DNA of 64,000 nucleotides. It comes from Chitinophaga ginsengisegetis. Lineage in GTDB: Bacteria > Bacteroidota > Bacteroidia > Chitinophagales > Chitinophagaceae. Position 1 is the first letter of the stretch, and each line of letters opens with the position of its first letter. The notes below the pieces were generated by a model that saw only the letters and a program-made list of their open reading frames with translations, was not told the origin of the DNA and did no database searches. The stretch spans positions 1,550,001 through 1,614,000 of the forward strand of contig NZ_FUZZ01000001.1 in NCBI RefSeq assembly GCF_900168065.1, in the 5' to 3' direction. The position numbers were made by a program, and so were the translations under genes. This document shows, one piece after another, positions 52,276 to 62,364 of the stretch.

Positions 52276-54027
52276 TTAGAAATTATATTTAAACGGCATT
52301 CTTGCCTGGATATCGCCATGCAACTGCTGTACGTCCTTTACCTGCTGGTAAATTTCGTAGTTGGCGCCCAGTTCCTGCTTTACCATCTGCGCGCGCATGT
52401 TGCCGCTAAAGGTTTGTACCAGCCTGCTGATCGAGATTTTTGACTCCGGATATTCGCGTAAGCGGTACTCCGACAGTTTAGCCAGTTTTGCGGCACAGGC
52501 CAGCGCTTCGTTGATACCACCGATACGGTCTACCAATCCCAGTTCCTTTGCCTGCAGGCCACTCCATACGTGCCCCTGGGCAATACTGTCCACGATAGCG
52601 GGGTTCAGCTTCCTGCCGGCTACCACCCGTGATTTGAAAGAAGCATAGGTACTGTCAACACCATTCTGGATAAAGCGCTTCTCTGCTTCGGTAAGCGGAC
52701 GGCCCATAGAACCAAGATCTGCATAAGGAGCAGTTTTAACGCCGTCGAAGGTAACACCCACTTTATTTTTGAAGAAGTCCTGCATATTAAACATCACACC
52801 AAATACGCCGATAGAACCGGTTAAGGTATTAGGTTCTGCAAAAATGCTATCAGCCATACAGGAAATGTAGTAACCGCCGGATGCTGCGTAGTCGCCCATA
52901 GACACCACTATCGGTTTCACTTTCTTTGCCAGCGACAATTCGCGCCAGATCACTTCAGATGCCAGTGCGCTACCGCCACCGGAATTCACCCGGAACACGA
53001 TTGCCTTTATATTTTTATCTTCACGGGCTTTGCGGATTTCACGGATATAATCCTCGCTCGCAATGGTTTTATCCCGGTCTGATTCTCCGCCTATGATATC
53101 GCCCTCCGCATAGATCAGCGCTATCCGTCCTTCGCCACTGCCGGAAGAAAGGTCAGTACCGCTGTTATATTTTCCGAGGGTCACCAGGCTTACTTCCTCA
53201 TCCTGTTTAATGCCCGTTTTGCTTTTCAGTTCTGCCACTACTTCATCATCATACTTCAAACCATCTACCAGCTTATATTTCAGTGCATCGGCCGGTTCCT
53301 GGATAAGATTCTCATTGGCATAGCCATGTAAAGTAGCTGTATCAATATTACGCGCAGTGCCTATTCCTTTCAGGAAGGTGCCATACAGCTCTCCCAGGAA
53401 CTGGGTGGTTTGTATACGGTTGGCCTCTGTCATCTGTGTTTCACGCAGTGGCTCTGTAGCGCTTTTGAATTTTCCGCAGTAAAAAATTTCCGGTTTGATT
53501 TCCAGTTTATCCAGGGTTCCCTTCAGGAACATCACCTGGCTGGCAAAACCGGTAAAATCGACTCCACCTTTTGGGTTCAGGTAAACTTTGTCTGCCGCGC
53601 TGGCCAGGTAATAGGCGTTCTGGTCCATCACTTCTCCATATGCGTATACAAATTTTTTGGACTTCCGGAAACGGAGGAGCGCATTGCGCAACTCCTCTGT
53701 ACTGGCAAAGCCGTTGGGGTTACCGTTTACTTTCAGATAAATGCCTTTGATGTTGTCATCACTGGCGGCATTCTCTATCAATCTTACCAGCTGATACAAC
53801 CCAGGGGGTTCTGCTGATTCGTTGTTTATCAGTTTGGCGAGTGGGTTAACTACATTCTGCTCGTTGTACGACTGCCCCGTTTCGAGCACCAGTACGCTAT
53901 TGGGGGAAATTGTTACCTTTTCAGGGGTAATAGCCCTACCTATCATTATCAGCAATATAAAGAAGCATATTGCCGTAAATGCTATGAATGCAAGGAATGA
54001 GGCCAGGAAAACTTTAAAGAAACGCAT
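52276..54027 (-). CDS. sppA: signal peptide peptidase SppA (67 kDa type)
   Basis: The 583-residue membrane protease has one N-terminal membrane helix (about 8-32) and two tandem peptidase S49 domains. The general-base lysine lies in the first half (ASAADKVYLNPKG) and the serine nucleophile in the second half (MGDYAASGGYYISC). Both halves of the duplicated fold are recognisable. It cleaves leftover signal peptides in the periplasm. The gene is divergent from folK, and the promoter region of both is the 86-bp gap. The stop is 8 bp from the inverted-repeat element. Confidence 0.95.
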   Translation of the reverse strand: MRFFKVFLASFLAFIAFTAICFFILLIMIGRAITPEKVTISPNSVLVLETGQSYNEQNVVNPLAKLINNESAEPPGLYQLVRLIENAASDDNIKGIYLKVNGNPNGFASTEELRNALLRFRKSKKFVYAYGEVMDQNAYYLASAADKVYLNPKGGVDFTGFASQVMFLKGTLDKLEIKPEIFYCGKFKSATEPLRETQMTEANRIQTTQFLGELYGTFLKGIGTARNIDTATLHGYANENLIQEPADALKYKLVDGLKYDDEVVAELKSKTGIKQDEEVSLVTLGKYNSGTDLSSGSGEGRIALIYAEGDIIGGESDRDKTIASEDYIREIRKAREDKNIKAIVFRVNSGGGSALASEVIWRELSLAKKVKPIVVSMGDYAASGGYYISCMADSIFAEPNTLTGSIGVFGVMFNMQDFFKNKVGVTFDGVKTAPYADLGSMGRPLTEAEKRFIQNGVDSTYASFKSRVVAGRKLNPAIVDSIAQGHVWSGLQAKELGLVDRIGGINEALACAAKLAKLSEYRLREYPESKISISRLVQTFSGNMRAQMVKQELGANYEIYQQVKDVQQLHGDIQARMPFKYNF

Positions 54028-54090
54028 ACTTTTTTGTTAAGATGAAACTGAGATAGAAAGATACATTTTTTCAAAAATAAGGAATATGGC

Positions 54091-54098
54091 TACTTTTG
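54091..54098 (+). promoter_or_regulatory. -7 promoter box of folK
   Basis: TACTTTTG matches TAnnTTTG and lies 15 bp before the folK ATG. The expected -33 position holds only a T run, so the promoter is plausible but incomplete. Confidence 0.5.
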
Positions 54099-54113
54099 AG
54101 TCCTGAAATATAC

Positions 54114-54599
54114 ATGAATACAGCAATATTACTTATAGGTGGCAATTTAGGTGATCGTACCGGGAACCTGCAAAAGGCGGTACAATTGATTGCTGAAACA
54201 GCCGGAGAGGTGGTACAAACCTCAGCCTTATACCAGACCGCTCCCTGGGGAGCCGTGGATCAACCGGACTACCTGAACCAGGGAGTGGAGATCCGCACAT
54301 CATTGGATGCACTAACGTTATTGCATACACTTTTGGAGATAGAAAGAAAGATCGGCCGTATCCGCCAGGAGAAATGGGGATCGAGGGTAATTGATATCGA
54401 CCTGATCTTTTTCAACGACAGCATTCATTCCCTGCCGGATCTGAAAGTACCGCATCCGCGGATGCATCTCCGGCAATTTGTGCTGGTGCCTTTAATGGAA
54501 ATTATCCCGGACTATATGCACCCCGTGCTGCATAAAACCGTGAGGGAGCTGGCAGCCAGCTGTCCGGATACATTACCTGCAAACCGTTACCTGGATTAA
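54114..54599 (+). CDS. folK: 2-amino-4-hydroxy-6-hydroxymethyldihydropteridine diphosphokinase
   Basis: The ATG at 54114 is preferred (MNTAILLIGGNLGDR). The 161-residue HPPK transfers diphosphate from ATP to the pterin in folate synthesis. LLIGGNLGDRTGNL, YQTAPWGAVDQPDYLNQ, the paired acidic metal site in SRVIDIDLIFFND, and PHPRMHLRQFVLVPLMEI are all present. It is followed after 16 bp by a deoxynucleoside kinase, a common pairing in Bacteroidota. Confidence 0.96.
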   Translation: MNTAILLIGGNLGDRTGNLQKAVQLIAETAGEVVQTSALYQTAPWGAVDQPDYLNQGVEIRTSLDALTLLHTLLEIERKIGRIRQEKWGSRVIDIDLIFFNDSIHSLPDLKVPHPRMHLRQFVLVPLMEIIPDYMHPVLHKTVRELAASCPDTLPANRYLD

Positions 54600-54615
54600 T
54601 TTTAAACCCATTTTC

Positions 54616-55245
54616 ATGCACTATAGATTTATTACGGTAGAAGGAAATATTGGCGCCGGCAAAACTACGCTGGCCAACATGCTCGCTACCCATTTCTCTG
54701 CAAAACTGATATTGGAAGAATTTGCAGACAATCCATTTCTCCCTCTTTTTTATGAACGCCCGCAGCAATACGCTTTTCCGCTGGAACTGTTTTTTATGGC
54801 AGAACGGTATAAACAACTCAAGGAAATGCTGCAGTCGCAGGACCTTTTCAGCGATGTGATCATTTCCGATTACCTCTTCATTAAAAGCCTGTTGTTTGCA
54901 AAGATTAATTTACCGGAAGAAGAATATTCCCTTTACCAGAAACTTTTCGATATCATCAATCCGCAGCTGGTGCAGCCGGAGCTGCTCATCTTCCTGAATG
55001 CGCCGGTTACAAAGCTGCAGGAAAATATCCGTCACCGCAACCGCTCCTACGAGCAGCAAATACCCGACGAATACCTCCTGAATGTGCATGATATGTACAT
55101 GCAGTATATCAAGCAACATCCCGTGCGCACACTGATGATAGATACTACCAAAGTGGATTTCCTCCGGCAGCCGGAAGATTTCGACCACCTGCTGCTGGCG
55201 CTGGAAAAAGAATACGAGCCGGGAGTGCATTATCTTAAACTATGA
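54616..55245 (+). CDS. deoxynucleoside kinase
   Basis: The 209-residue protein has the P-loop VEGNIGAGKTTLANML at the start, the E-FADNPFLPLFY substrate segment, the DYLFIKSLLFAK segment, and the lid region RHRNRSYEQQIPDEYLLNV. It phosphorylates deoxynucleosides for salvage (family of dGK/dAK). Which base it prefers cannot be told. It is 16 bp after folK. Its last 6 bases overlap the stop of the convergent flavoprotein gene. Confidence 0.93.
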   Translation: MHYRFITVEGNIGAGKTTLANMLATHFSAKLILEEFADNPFLPLFYERPQQYAFPLELFFMAERYKQLKEMLQSQDLFSDVIISDYLFIKSLLFAKINLPEEEYSLYQKLFDIINPQLVQPELLIFLNAPVTKLQENIRHRNRSYEQQIPDEYLLNVHDMYMQYIKQHPVRTLMIDTTKVDFLRQPEDFDHLLLALEKEYEPGVHYLKL

Positions 55246-56490
55246 TGCGGATGTTGTCATCCGCTGCGCAATGGCGCTGGCGGCCACAAAGCCGCTTGTC
55301 CATGCGTGCTGGAAGTTGAAGCCGCCGGTAATGCCATCTACATCCATTACCTCACCGGCGAAGAACAGGTTGGGTACCAGCCGGCTTTCCATGGTGGCCG
55401 GGTCTATTTCACTGAGCGTAATACCGCCGCAGGTAACAAATTCCTCTTTAAAGGTAGTTTTACCTTTCACCGGGAATTCCATGCTTACCAGCAGCTTCAT
55501 TAAACGGTTCTGGTCTTTCGCCGGAACATCCGCCCATCTCATCTCTTCAGAAATACCTACCTGTTGCAGCAGGAATTGCCATAAACGCTGTGGTAAGCTG
55601 AAAGGGTTTTTATTATATATCTTCTGCTTTCCTAATTCAAAACGCAGGTCCTGCCAGTGTTCCCGCAGGGTATTTTCATTGTAGGAAGGAATCCAGTTAA
55701 CGATAGCGGTAAAAGTATATTGCAGTTGCTGCAGTTCCCGGGCGCCCCAGGCCGACAACCGCAATACAGCCGGACCGCTCATGCCCCAGTGGGTGATCAG
55801 CAAAGGGCCTTGTTCCTGCAGTTTGGTACCGGCCACTTTCACCTGCGCATTGGTGGCTACTCCCATCAGGCCCGTAACGGGGTTGCCCGGCATATTAAAG
55901 GTAAACAGGGATGGCGCCGGTGGCACAATACTATGACCCGTTTGTTCCAGCCAGGCAAATTTACCCGCCTGCGCGTAGCCTCCGGCAGCAATACATAAAT
56001 AGTCGGCGGTAAGCGCAGGGCCTTGCTGCAATTGCAGCTCCCAGCGCCCGTCGCTGCCCTTTTTAAAGGAAGTTACTTCTGTATTGGTGCGGATGTTAAG
56101 ATGATATTTATCAGCTTCCCGCAGGAGGCAGTCGATGATCGTTTGGGAGTTATCTGTTACCGGGAACATCCGGCCATCGTCTTCCGCCTTCAGCGCTACC
56201 CCTCTTTCCCCAAACCAGGAGATGGTATCGGGCACAAAGAACCGGGAAAACGATTTCTTTACAAAGTTCTGGCCGCGGGGATAGCGTTTAGCCATATACG
56301 TAATGTCAGGCGCATTGTGGGTTACATTGCACCTCCCGCCGCCACTCACCTTTACCTTCGATAACAGCTTGCCTGTTTTTTCCAGCAATACTACTTCCAG
56401 TTGCGGGCATAGGCGGGCCGCATTTACCGCACAAAAAAAACCGGCAGCACCGCCACCAGCTATCACTAAACGTTTCTTTCCTGAACTCAT
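55240..56490 (-). CDS. BaiN/HI0933-family flavoprotein
   Basis: The 416-residue protein begins VIAGGGAAGFFCAVNAARL, a dinucleotide-binding loop for FAD, then KVKVSGGGRCNVTH, and GGITLSEIDPATMESRL and DVDGITGGFNFQHAWTSGF near the end. This is the HI0933/YhiN family, uncharacterised in most species, though BaiN reduces bile acids in clostridia; a general NAD(P)/FAD-dependent reductase role is likely. It converges on the deoxynucleoside kinase gene, and the following gene is divergent at a 122-bp gap. Confidence 0.93.
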   Translation of the reverse strand: MSSGKKRLVIAGGGAAGFFCAVNAARLCPQLEVVLLEKTGKLLSKVKVSGGGRCNVTHNAPDITYMAKRYPRGQNFVKKSFSRFFVPDTISWFGERGVALKAEDDGRMFPVTDNSQTIIDCLLREADKYHLNIRTNTEVTSFKKGSDGRWELQLQQGPALTADYLCIAAGGYAQAGKFAWLEQTGHSIVPPAPSLFTFNMPGNPVTGLMGVATNAQVKVAGTKLQEQGPLLITHWGMSGPAVLRLSAWGARELQQLQYTFTAIVNWIPSYNENTLREHWQDLRFELGKQKIYNKNPFSLPQRLWQFLLQQVGISEEMRWADVPAKDQNRLMKLLVSMEFPVKGKTTFKEEFVTCGGITLSEIDPATMESRLVPNLFFAGEVMDVDGITGGFNFQHAWTSGFVAASAIAQRMTTSAS

Positions 56491-56612
56491 TAAAATCTTG
56501 TTAAAACCGTAGGTTGAACACGCAATAATAACAAACCTGCCGTAATCTTACTGATTAAATCTTCCAAAGTTTATATTTTTGACATATATTATACCCGCTC
56601 AAACTATATTGC

Positions 56613-59072
56613 ATGCAATCGAACCTGAAGAAAAAGCGACAACATCTGAAATGGATAATACCAGCCGTTATGTTAGGCGGCGTAATGAGTGCATTGGCTG
56701 TACAAACGCGCCCTACTGACTGGTCCGACCGCATTATAAAGGCATTACAAACCTTCGGCAACCGTTACCCGGCCGAAAAAGTATATCTGCATCTTGATAA
56801 GGACTACTACGCAGCCGGTGAAACCATCTGGTTCAAAGCCTATCTCACCCTGCAGGGCATGCCTGCCACCACCGCCACCAACCTGTATGTGGAGCTGCTG
56901 GATAAAAACAATAACATTGTACAAAAGAAACTATTTGCCGTTGGCAACGCCGGCGCACCCGGTAACTTCGATCTGCCGGAAACGCAGAAAGCAGGCGTAT
57001 ACCAGCTAAGGGCTTATACCGCCTGGATGCTCAACTTTGATCCCGCATTCAGTTATACCCGGACCATAGAAATCTTTGATCCTTCCAAAAAAACACAACC
57101 GGAAGCCGATAGCGCCACCACACCGGATTTTGCTGTACAGTTTTTCCCTGAAGGCGGTAACCTGATTGTGGGTCAGCCTAACGTGGTAGCCTTTAAAGCC
57201 ATCGATAACAATGGTTACCCGGTAGAAGTATCCGGCGCCGTAAAAGACGCGAAAGGCGCTAACAGCGCAGTGATCAAAACCCTGCACGATGGTATGGGAT
57301 CTTTCGAGATCACCCCCGCCAATGCACAGGATATCTTCCAGGCAACGGTAAAAAACAATAAAGGACAAACCAAAACGGTGCCCCTCCCCGCAGCAGTAGC
57401 TGCCGGCGCCTCCCTGAAAGTATTCAATAAGGGCAGCCGTATCTTTTACCAGGCTGTACCCGGCAACGTAACCGATACCTCCATCAACGATCTTGTGATC
57501 ATTGCCCAGATGGGTAGCCAGCTGGTGTACAAAGCCAACCTGGATATCGGGGAAGGCCGCATCAGCGGATTTATCCCCGCCGATCATCTTCCATCAGGTA
57601 TTATCCAGATCACGCTTTTTGCTAAATCAGGCATGCCGCTGGCAGAACGCCTTGCTTTCGTCCGCAAAAATGACCTGATGCAGATAGATGTACTGGACGC
57701 AGATACCCATAAGGAGCCCAGAACAAAGAATGCCTTTGAACTGAGATTACCCGATACCATGCAAACAAATATCTCTGTAGCTATTACAGATGCAGACGCG
57801 GTACCGGTAGATAAAAATTCCAATAATATCATCTCTACTTTCCTGCTCACCTCCGATATCAAAGGTTATATCTACAATCCATCGTGGTATTTCCGTAATG
57901 ATGCCGACTCTACCCTGAAAGGCCTGGACCTGGTGATGATGACCAACGGTTGGAGACGTTTCAGCTGGGAAAAAATCATCAATAACGAATTCCCCGAAGT
58001 GAGGTTCCCATACGAACAGGGATTACTCATGAAAGGAGTAGCCACCATGCTCAATGGCCGCCCGATGCCTACCGGTAAACTGGATATGATCATCCGTCTC
58101 CCGATAGACAGCTCCTCCATGTTTGCCTCTACTCCCATCAACGATAAAGGACAGTTTGAGATGGCCAACATGGTATTCCCGGATACCGCTTACATCTACT
58201 ACCAGGGCAACGACCTGGTGAAAAAAGGCGTGGATGTAAACGTGAAATTCGATAATCACTTCTTTGAACGTCCTACACAAATTAAGATTCCTTACCCGCT
58301 GCGCATACCGCCTGCGGTTGATAATAATGCACTGAAACAATTCCTCGCCAATGCGGCGGAAGGCAACAAGGTAAACCGCTCCATCAATAATAAAACGGTG
58401 TACCTGCAGGAAGTAAACGTAAATGCGAAAAAAGTGAAGCCGGAAGAAACCACGGAAAAACGTTACGCTTCCGGTATGTTCTCCGGTGGTGATGGCTACT
58501 CTTTCGATTTAACAAAAGAAACACCCATTGCACTCAACGTATTCCAGTACCTGCAATCCAAAGTAGCAGGGCTGCAGATTACAGGCGATTATAACAATCC
58601 AACACTTTCCTGGCGCGGTGGTGCACCGGGATTATATCTCAATGAAATGCAGTCGGATGTGAGTATGCTGAGCACCCTCTCCATCCAGGATATTGCGCTC
58701 ATCAAAGTATTCCGTCCTCCGTTTATGGGTGGCTTCGGCGGCGCCAATGGCGCTATTGCGGTATACACCAAAAAAGGCGGCGATAATTCACCTAAAAATG
58801 ATCCAAGTATCAGGGGCTTTAAACTGTATAAAAAAGCAGGCTACCAGATCGTGAAGCAATTCTATTCACCGGACTACTCCGTGAAAAAAGAAGTACACGC
58901 ATTACCTGATAAACGCCTCACGCTTTACTGGAATCCGAACGTAGCCATAGACACGCTGACGCACACCGCCAGGGTGGAATTCTACAACAATGATTTCACT
59001 AAGCGTTTTCGTTTAGTCGTGGAAGGTATAGGTGAAGATGGCAGTGTAGGCCGACTGGAACAGGAGTTTTAG
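56613..59072 (+). CDS. secreted plug-only TonB protein with macroglobulin-like N-terminal domain
   Basis: The 819-residue protein has a membrane or signal segment at 14-32, then an MG2-like domain at about 50-150 (AEKVYLHLDKDYYAAGETIW) and further beta domains. A TonB plug-like domain closes it at about 600-730 (VNVNAKKVK, LQSKVAGLQITGDYN, GANGAIAVYTKKGG). No barrel follows, so it is not itself a transporter. Proteins of this form are common in Bacteroidota and have no proven role; a periplasmic or surface scaffold is likely. A strong bidirectional terminator follows. Confidence 0.88.
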   Translation: MQSNLKKKRQHLKWIIPAVMLGGVMSALAVQTRPTDWSDRIIKALQTFGNRYPAEKVYLHLDKDYYAAGETIWFKAYLTLQGMPATTATNLYVELLDKNNNIVQKKLFAVGNAGAPGNFDLPETQKAGVYQLRAYTAWMLNFDPAFSYTRTIEIFDPSKKTQPEADSATTPDFAVQFFPEGGNLIVGQPNVVAFKAIDNNGYPVEVSGAVKDAKGANSAVIKTLHDGMGSFEITPANAQDIFQATVKNNKGQTKTVPLPAAVAAGASLKVFNKGSRIFYQAVPGNVTDTSINDLVIIAQMGSQLVYKANLDIGEGRISGFIPADHLPSGIIQITLFAKSGMPLAERLAFVRKNDLMQIDVLDADTHKEPRTKNAFELRLPDTMQTNISVAITDADAVPVDKNSNNIISTFLLTSDIKGYIYNPSWYFRNDADSTLKGLDLVMMTNGWRRFSWEKIINNEFPEVRFPYEQGLLMKGVATMLNGRPMPTGKLDMIIRLPIDSSSMFASTPINDKGQFEMANMVFPDTAYIYYQGNDLVKKGVDVNVKFDNHFFERPTQIKIPYPLRIPPAVDNNALKQFLANAAEGNKVNRSINNKTVYLQEVNVNAKKVKPEETTEKRYASGMFSGGDGYSFDLTKETPIALNVFQYLQSKVAGLQITGDYNNPTLSWRGGAPGLYLNEMQSDVSMLSTLSIQDIALIKVFRPPFMGGFGGANGAIAVYTKKGGDNSPKNDPSIRGFKLYKKAGYQIVKQFYSPDYSVKKEVHALPDKRLTLYWNPNVAIDTLTHTARVEFYNNDFTKRFRLVVEGIGEDGSVGRLEQEF

Positions 59073-59076
59073 CCGT

Positions 59077-59128
59077 GCGGCTGTTATCTTTTCCCGGGTT
59101 AAACGAACCGGGAAAAGATAACAGCCGC
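59077..59128. terminator. bidirectional terminator between convergent genes
   Basis: Perfect 21-bp arms (59077-59097 and 59108-59128) surround a 10-nt loop. They start 4 bp after the stop of the plug-only TonB protein gene and end 7 bp before the stop of aspA. There is no long T run, but the stem is exceptionally long. Confidence 0.85.
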
Positions 59129-59135
59129 GTTGGTT

Positions 59136-60539
59136 TTATTGTATAAACTGGGGTCTGATAAGGTTATCAAAAGTGAAAATTTCATCCCACTTTTCCTGCG
59201 TCACCCATTTCTTTTCTTTTACGGCGAGGTCGTGCACCGACTTACCCGTTTCCAATGCTTCTCTTGCAATAGCGGAACATTTCTCATAACCGATGATCGG
59301 GTTGAGCTGTGTTACAATACCGATACTTTGCATCACCATGTCCCTGGTACGGTCGGCATTGGCAGTGATGCCTGCCACACATTTATCTTTCAGTGCTCTG
59401 CATGCGTTATTCATATAGGTGATAGCGGTGAACAGCGCGAAAGCAATGGTAGGCTCCATTACATTCAGTTGCAGCTGACCTGCTTCCGCCGCCATTGTTA
59501 CCATAAGGTCGGCGCCAATTACATAGAAAGCAGTTTGGTTCACCACTTCCGGGATTACCGGGTTTACTTTTCCCGGCATGATAGACGATCCAGGCTGCAT
59601 GGGCGGGAGGTTAATTTCGTTCAGCCCTGTCCGTGGTCCGGAAGAAAGCAGCCTCAGGTCGTTACATATTTTAGAGATCTTTACCGCCGTACGTTTCAGC
59701 ACACCGGATAATTGTACATACGCGCCGGTATCCACGGTGGCTTCAATAAGATCTGCCGCCAGCACGAGATCCAGGCCGGTAATAGCCGCCAGGTGCTTGG
59801 TTACCAGGTCTGAATATCCTTTGGGCGCATTTACGCCGGTGCCTATAGCGGTAGCCCCCATATTGATTTCAGAGATGAGACGTTTGCTGTCTTCCACCCT
59901 GGATAATTCTTCATTGATGTTGGTAGCGAAAGCCTTGAACTCATCGCCCATGCTCATGGGTACTGCATCCTGCAACTGGGTACGGCCCATTTTCAGTACG
60001 TTTTTAAACTCCTCTCCTTTTGCCTGGAAAGCCTCTCCCAGTTCACCCAGGGTTAATTTGTAGCCGGTAAGTTTATTGATCAGTGCAATGCGGAAGGCCG
60101 TAGGATATGCGTCGTTGGTGGATTGTGAGCAGTTCACATGATTATTGGGGTGACAGAATTCATACTGCCCTTTTTCTTTGCCCATCATTTCAAGCGCTAC
60201 ATTGGCAATTACTTCGTTGGCATTCATGTTTACAGAAGTACCTGCACCGCCCTGTATCAGATCGCTGAGGAACTGGTCATCAAATTCGCCGGCAATCACG
60301 CGGTCGGATGCTTTGATGATGTATTCTGCAATATTTTTATCGAGCACGCCGAGGTCGCGGTTGGCCATAGCAGCGCCTTTCTTCACATAGCCCAGGGCCT
60401 GCACAAACATGGGTTCCACTTTGAGTGGAATACCGGTAATATGAAAGTTTTCTATTGCACGAAGGGTTTGAATACCATAGTATACATCCTGCGGTATTTC
60501 TTTTTCTCCCAGGAAATCGTGCTCAATTCTCTTTGCCAT
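59136..60539 (-). CDS. aspA: aspartate ammonia-lyase
   Basis: The 467-residue protein belongs to the fumarase/aspartase superfamily. GAGTSVNMNANEVIAN, NHVNCSQSTNDAYPTA and the signature GSSIMPGKVNPVIPE (with the catalytic serine in the flexible loop) are present. Its start, IEHDFLGEKEIPQDVYYGIQ, is typical of aspartase rather than fumarase, which usually begins with RIE(K/T)D and has shorter N-terminal loops. It interconverts aspartate and fumarate plus ammonia. It has no operon partner. Confidence 0.92.
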   Translation of the reverse strand: MAKRIEHDFLGEKEIPQDVYYGIQTLRAIENFHITGIPLKVEPMFVQALGYVKKGAAMANRDLGVLDKNIAEYIIKASDRVIAGEFDDQFLSDLIQGGAGTSVNMNANEVIANVALEMMGKEKGQYEFCHPNNHVNCSQSTNDAYPTAFRIALINKLTGYKLTLGELGEAFQAKGEEFKNVLKMGRTQLQDAVPMSMGDEFKAFATNINEELSRVEDSKRLISEINMGATAIGTGVNAPKGYSDLVTKHLAAITGLDLVLAADLIEATVDTGAYVQLSGVLKRTAVKISKICNDLRLLSSGPRTGLNEINLPPMQPGSSIMPGKVNPVIPEVVNQTAFYVIGADLMVTMAAEAGQLQLNVMEPTIAFALFTAITYMNNACRALKDKCVAGITANADRTRDMVMQSIGIVTQLNPIIGYEKCSAIAREALETGKSVHDLAVKEKKWVTQEKWDEIFTFDNLIRPQFIQ

Positions 60540-60675
60540 ATTTAAAGTAATTTAGGCCTGAAAGTTAAACGGATTTAGAACAATGAAAGCATTTCAATTG
60601 TTTTATTTTATCTTAAAGTGCAGCGCTTTTGTTACTATTCATTTGTAATTGGTCATTCATAATTTGTTATTTTCT

Positions 60676-61776
60676 ATGGGGTTTCGTATTTCTCTGCTCT
60701 CTTTTCTAATTTTATTTTCCGTAAGAAGTAATTGTTTTGCGCAGCACCTGTCACCCAATTTCAATGCCGCCGAATACGGTGAGTTGCTGAAGTTGGCGGA
60801 ACGCTCCAGGGACACCCCGTGGACCAAAGTAAAAAGCAGTCCGCCCGTTGATTGTGAGCTGGTATACCGTTCCCCGGAAACAGGATTGGTAAACCGCTGG
60901 GATCTCTGGAAAAGAAAAGACAATGTAGGCATCATCTCCATCCGTGGTACCAATGGCACAGCTGCTTCCTGGCTGGAGAATTTCTATGCCGGTATGGTCC
61001 CGGCACAGGGCGTCGTAAAATTAAACGACAGCACCACCGTACCCTATAAAGTGGCAGAAGATTCCAGGGCGTATGTACATGCCGGGTGGATGCTGGCGGT
61101 GGCAGCTATGGGACCGGAAATGATACAAAAGATCAATGAGTACTATCATCAAGGCATACACGAATTTATCATTTTCGGACATAGCCAGGGAGGCGCCATT
61201 TCTTTTTTAATGCGTTCCTATTTTCAATATGCGCCCGGTTTGCCGAAGGACATTGTTTTTAAAACATATGCCAGTGCAGCGCCTAAGCCGGGTAACCTCT
61301 ATTATGCATACGACTTCGATTTTATTTGCCGCGATGGCTGGGGACTGCGTGTAGTGAATGCACGCGACTGGGTACCGGAAACACCCTTCTCTTTGCAAAC
61401 AACGCGCGACTTCAATACCGTGAATCCGTTTACTGATATCAAAGGCGCATTAAAAAAGCAGAAATGGCCGGTGCGGGGTGCGTTGAATTATATGTACGGC
61501 CGGCTGGACCGTCCTTCCAAAAGGGCTTCCAGGCGTATGCAGCGGGTATTGGGCAACTTCGCCTACAAGCGGGTAAAAAAAATACTGCCGGAGTATCAGC
61601 AACCGGATTTCGTGGCCAGTCACAATTATACGCCGGCAGGCACACCAGTGATCTTACATCCCGTGAACGGTTACGATGAAAAGTTTCCGTTCGACGGAAA
61701 AAATATCTTCATTCATCATTTACCGGAAACTTACCGGTGGGAACTGGAACAGATCTATCATATAGAAGCCCATTAA
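60676..61776 (+). CDS. secreted class 3 lipase-like protein
   Basis: The ATG at 60676 (MGFRISLLSF) makes a signal peptide of about 22 residues, ending NCFAQ. The 366-residue protein has an alpha/beta hydrolase fold with SIRGTN (oxyanion hole) near residue 94 and the nucleophile elbow IFGHSQGGA near 171. The aspartate is probably in VNARDWVPE. Class 3 lipases act on acyl glycerols or phospholipids. The last 4 bp overlap the stop of the convergent gene. A short A/T-rich region lies before it. Confidence 0.88.
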   Translation: MGFRISLLSFLILFSVRSNCFAQHLSPNFNAAEYGELLKLAERSRDTPWTKVKSSPPVDCELVYRSPETGLVNRWDLWKRKDNVGIISIRGTNGTAASWLENFYAGMVPAQGVVKLNDSTTVPYKVAEDSRAYVHAGWMLAVAAMGPEMIQKINEYYHQGIHEFIIFGHSQGGAISFLMRSYFQYAPGLPKDIVFKTYASAAPKPGNLYYAYDFDFICRDGWGLRVVNARDWVPETPFSLQTTRDFNTVNPFTDIKGALKKQKWPVRGALNYMYGRLDRPSKRASRRMQRVLGNFAYKRVKKILPEYQQPDFVASHNYTPAGTPVILHPVNGYDEKFPFDGKNIFIHHLPETYRWELEQIYHIEAH

Positions 61777-62315
61777 TCATTACCGCTTTTTTCGCCGGTA
61801 AACCAGTGTTCCTTATCCCTGAATAATACATTGAAAGTAGTGAGCGACCCATAGATGCGGGTAATGTACTGCTGCATGTTCACCTTTTCTTCATCGGTGA
61901 GTACTTTGTGGCTGTTGATGTTTTGCTCCAATACGCGGAGGCGGTCGCGCAGCATCACTATTTTATGGAAGAAGGTATCGATGGGCAGCTCTTTCGCTTT
62001 CAGCGTGGTATCGCCGGGTTGAAGAATAAGGGTACCACCTTTCCAGCGGTCGCCCAGCGGCACTACTTCCGTAATACCTCCCCAGAGGCGCAGGATCTTC
62101 AGCAACGACGTTTCCACATCTGAAGCGGTTTCCACTTCCGGGGTTACATTTTCTGCCACCAGTACTTCAAACAACGGGTCTGTTTTATCAATCATCTTAA
62201 TACCATGATCCATAAATGTAACACGGTATTGGGCATATTTAACAGCCACAATAACGCCCTGACCAAAATGTGCGTGCTGCACCCGGGAGCCAACGCCGAG
62301 AGTTAGTTCTTCCAT
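61773..62315 (-). CDS. conserved hypothetical protein, 180 aa
   Basis: No domain was firmly recognised. The first 40 residues (VGSRVQHAHFGQGVIVAVKY) resemble the small Tudor-like domain that ends UvrD/PcrA helicases and occurs in DUF3553 proteins, where it contacts RNA polymerase or nucleic acid. The rest (about 70-175) is helical with a charged pair LRDRLRVLEQNINSHKVLTD. There is no signal peptide, so it is cytoplasmic. It converges on the lipase gene by 4 bp. Confidence 0.75.
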   Translation of the reverse strand: MEELTLGVGSRVQHAHFGQGVIVAVKYAQYRVTFMDHGIKMIDKTDPLFEVLVAENVTPEVETASDVETSLLKILRLWGGITEVVPLGDRWKGGTLILQPGDTTLKAKELPIDTFFHKIVMLRDRLRVLEQNINSHKVLTDEEKVNMQQYITRIYGSLTTFNVLFRDKEHWFTGEKSGND

Positions 62316-62364
62316 TTCTTTTTACGTAAACATAAATAATTCCGGGGAGTTTCTGAAAATGGGA

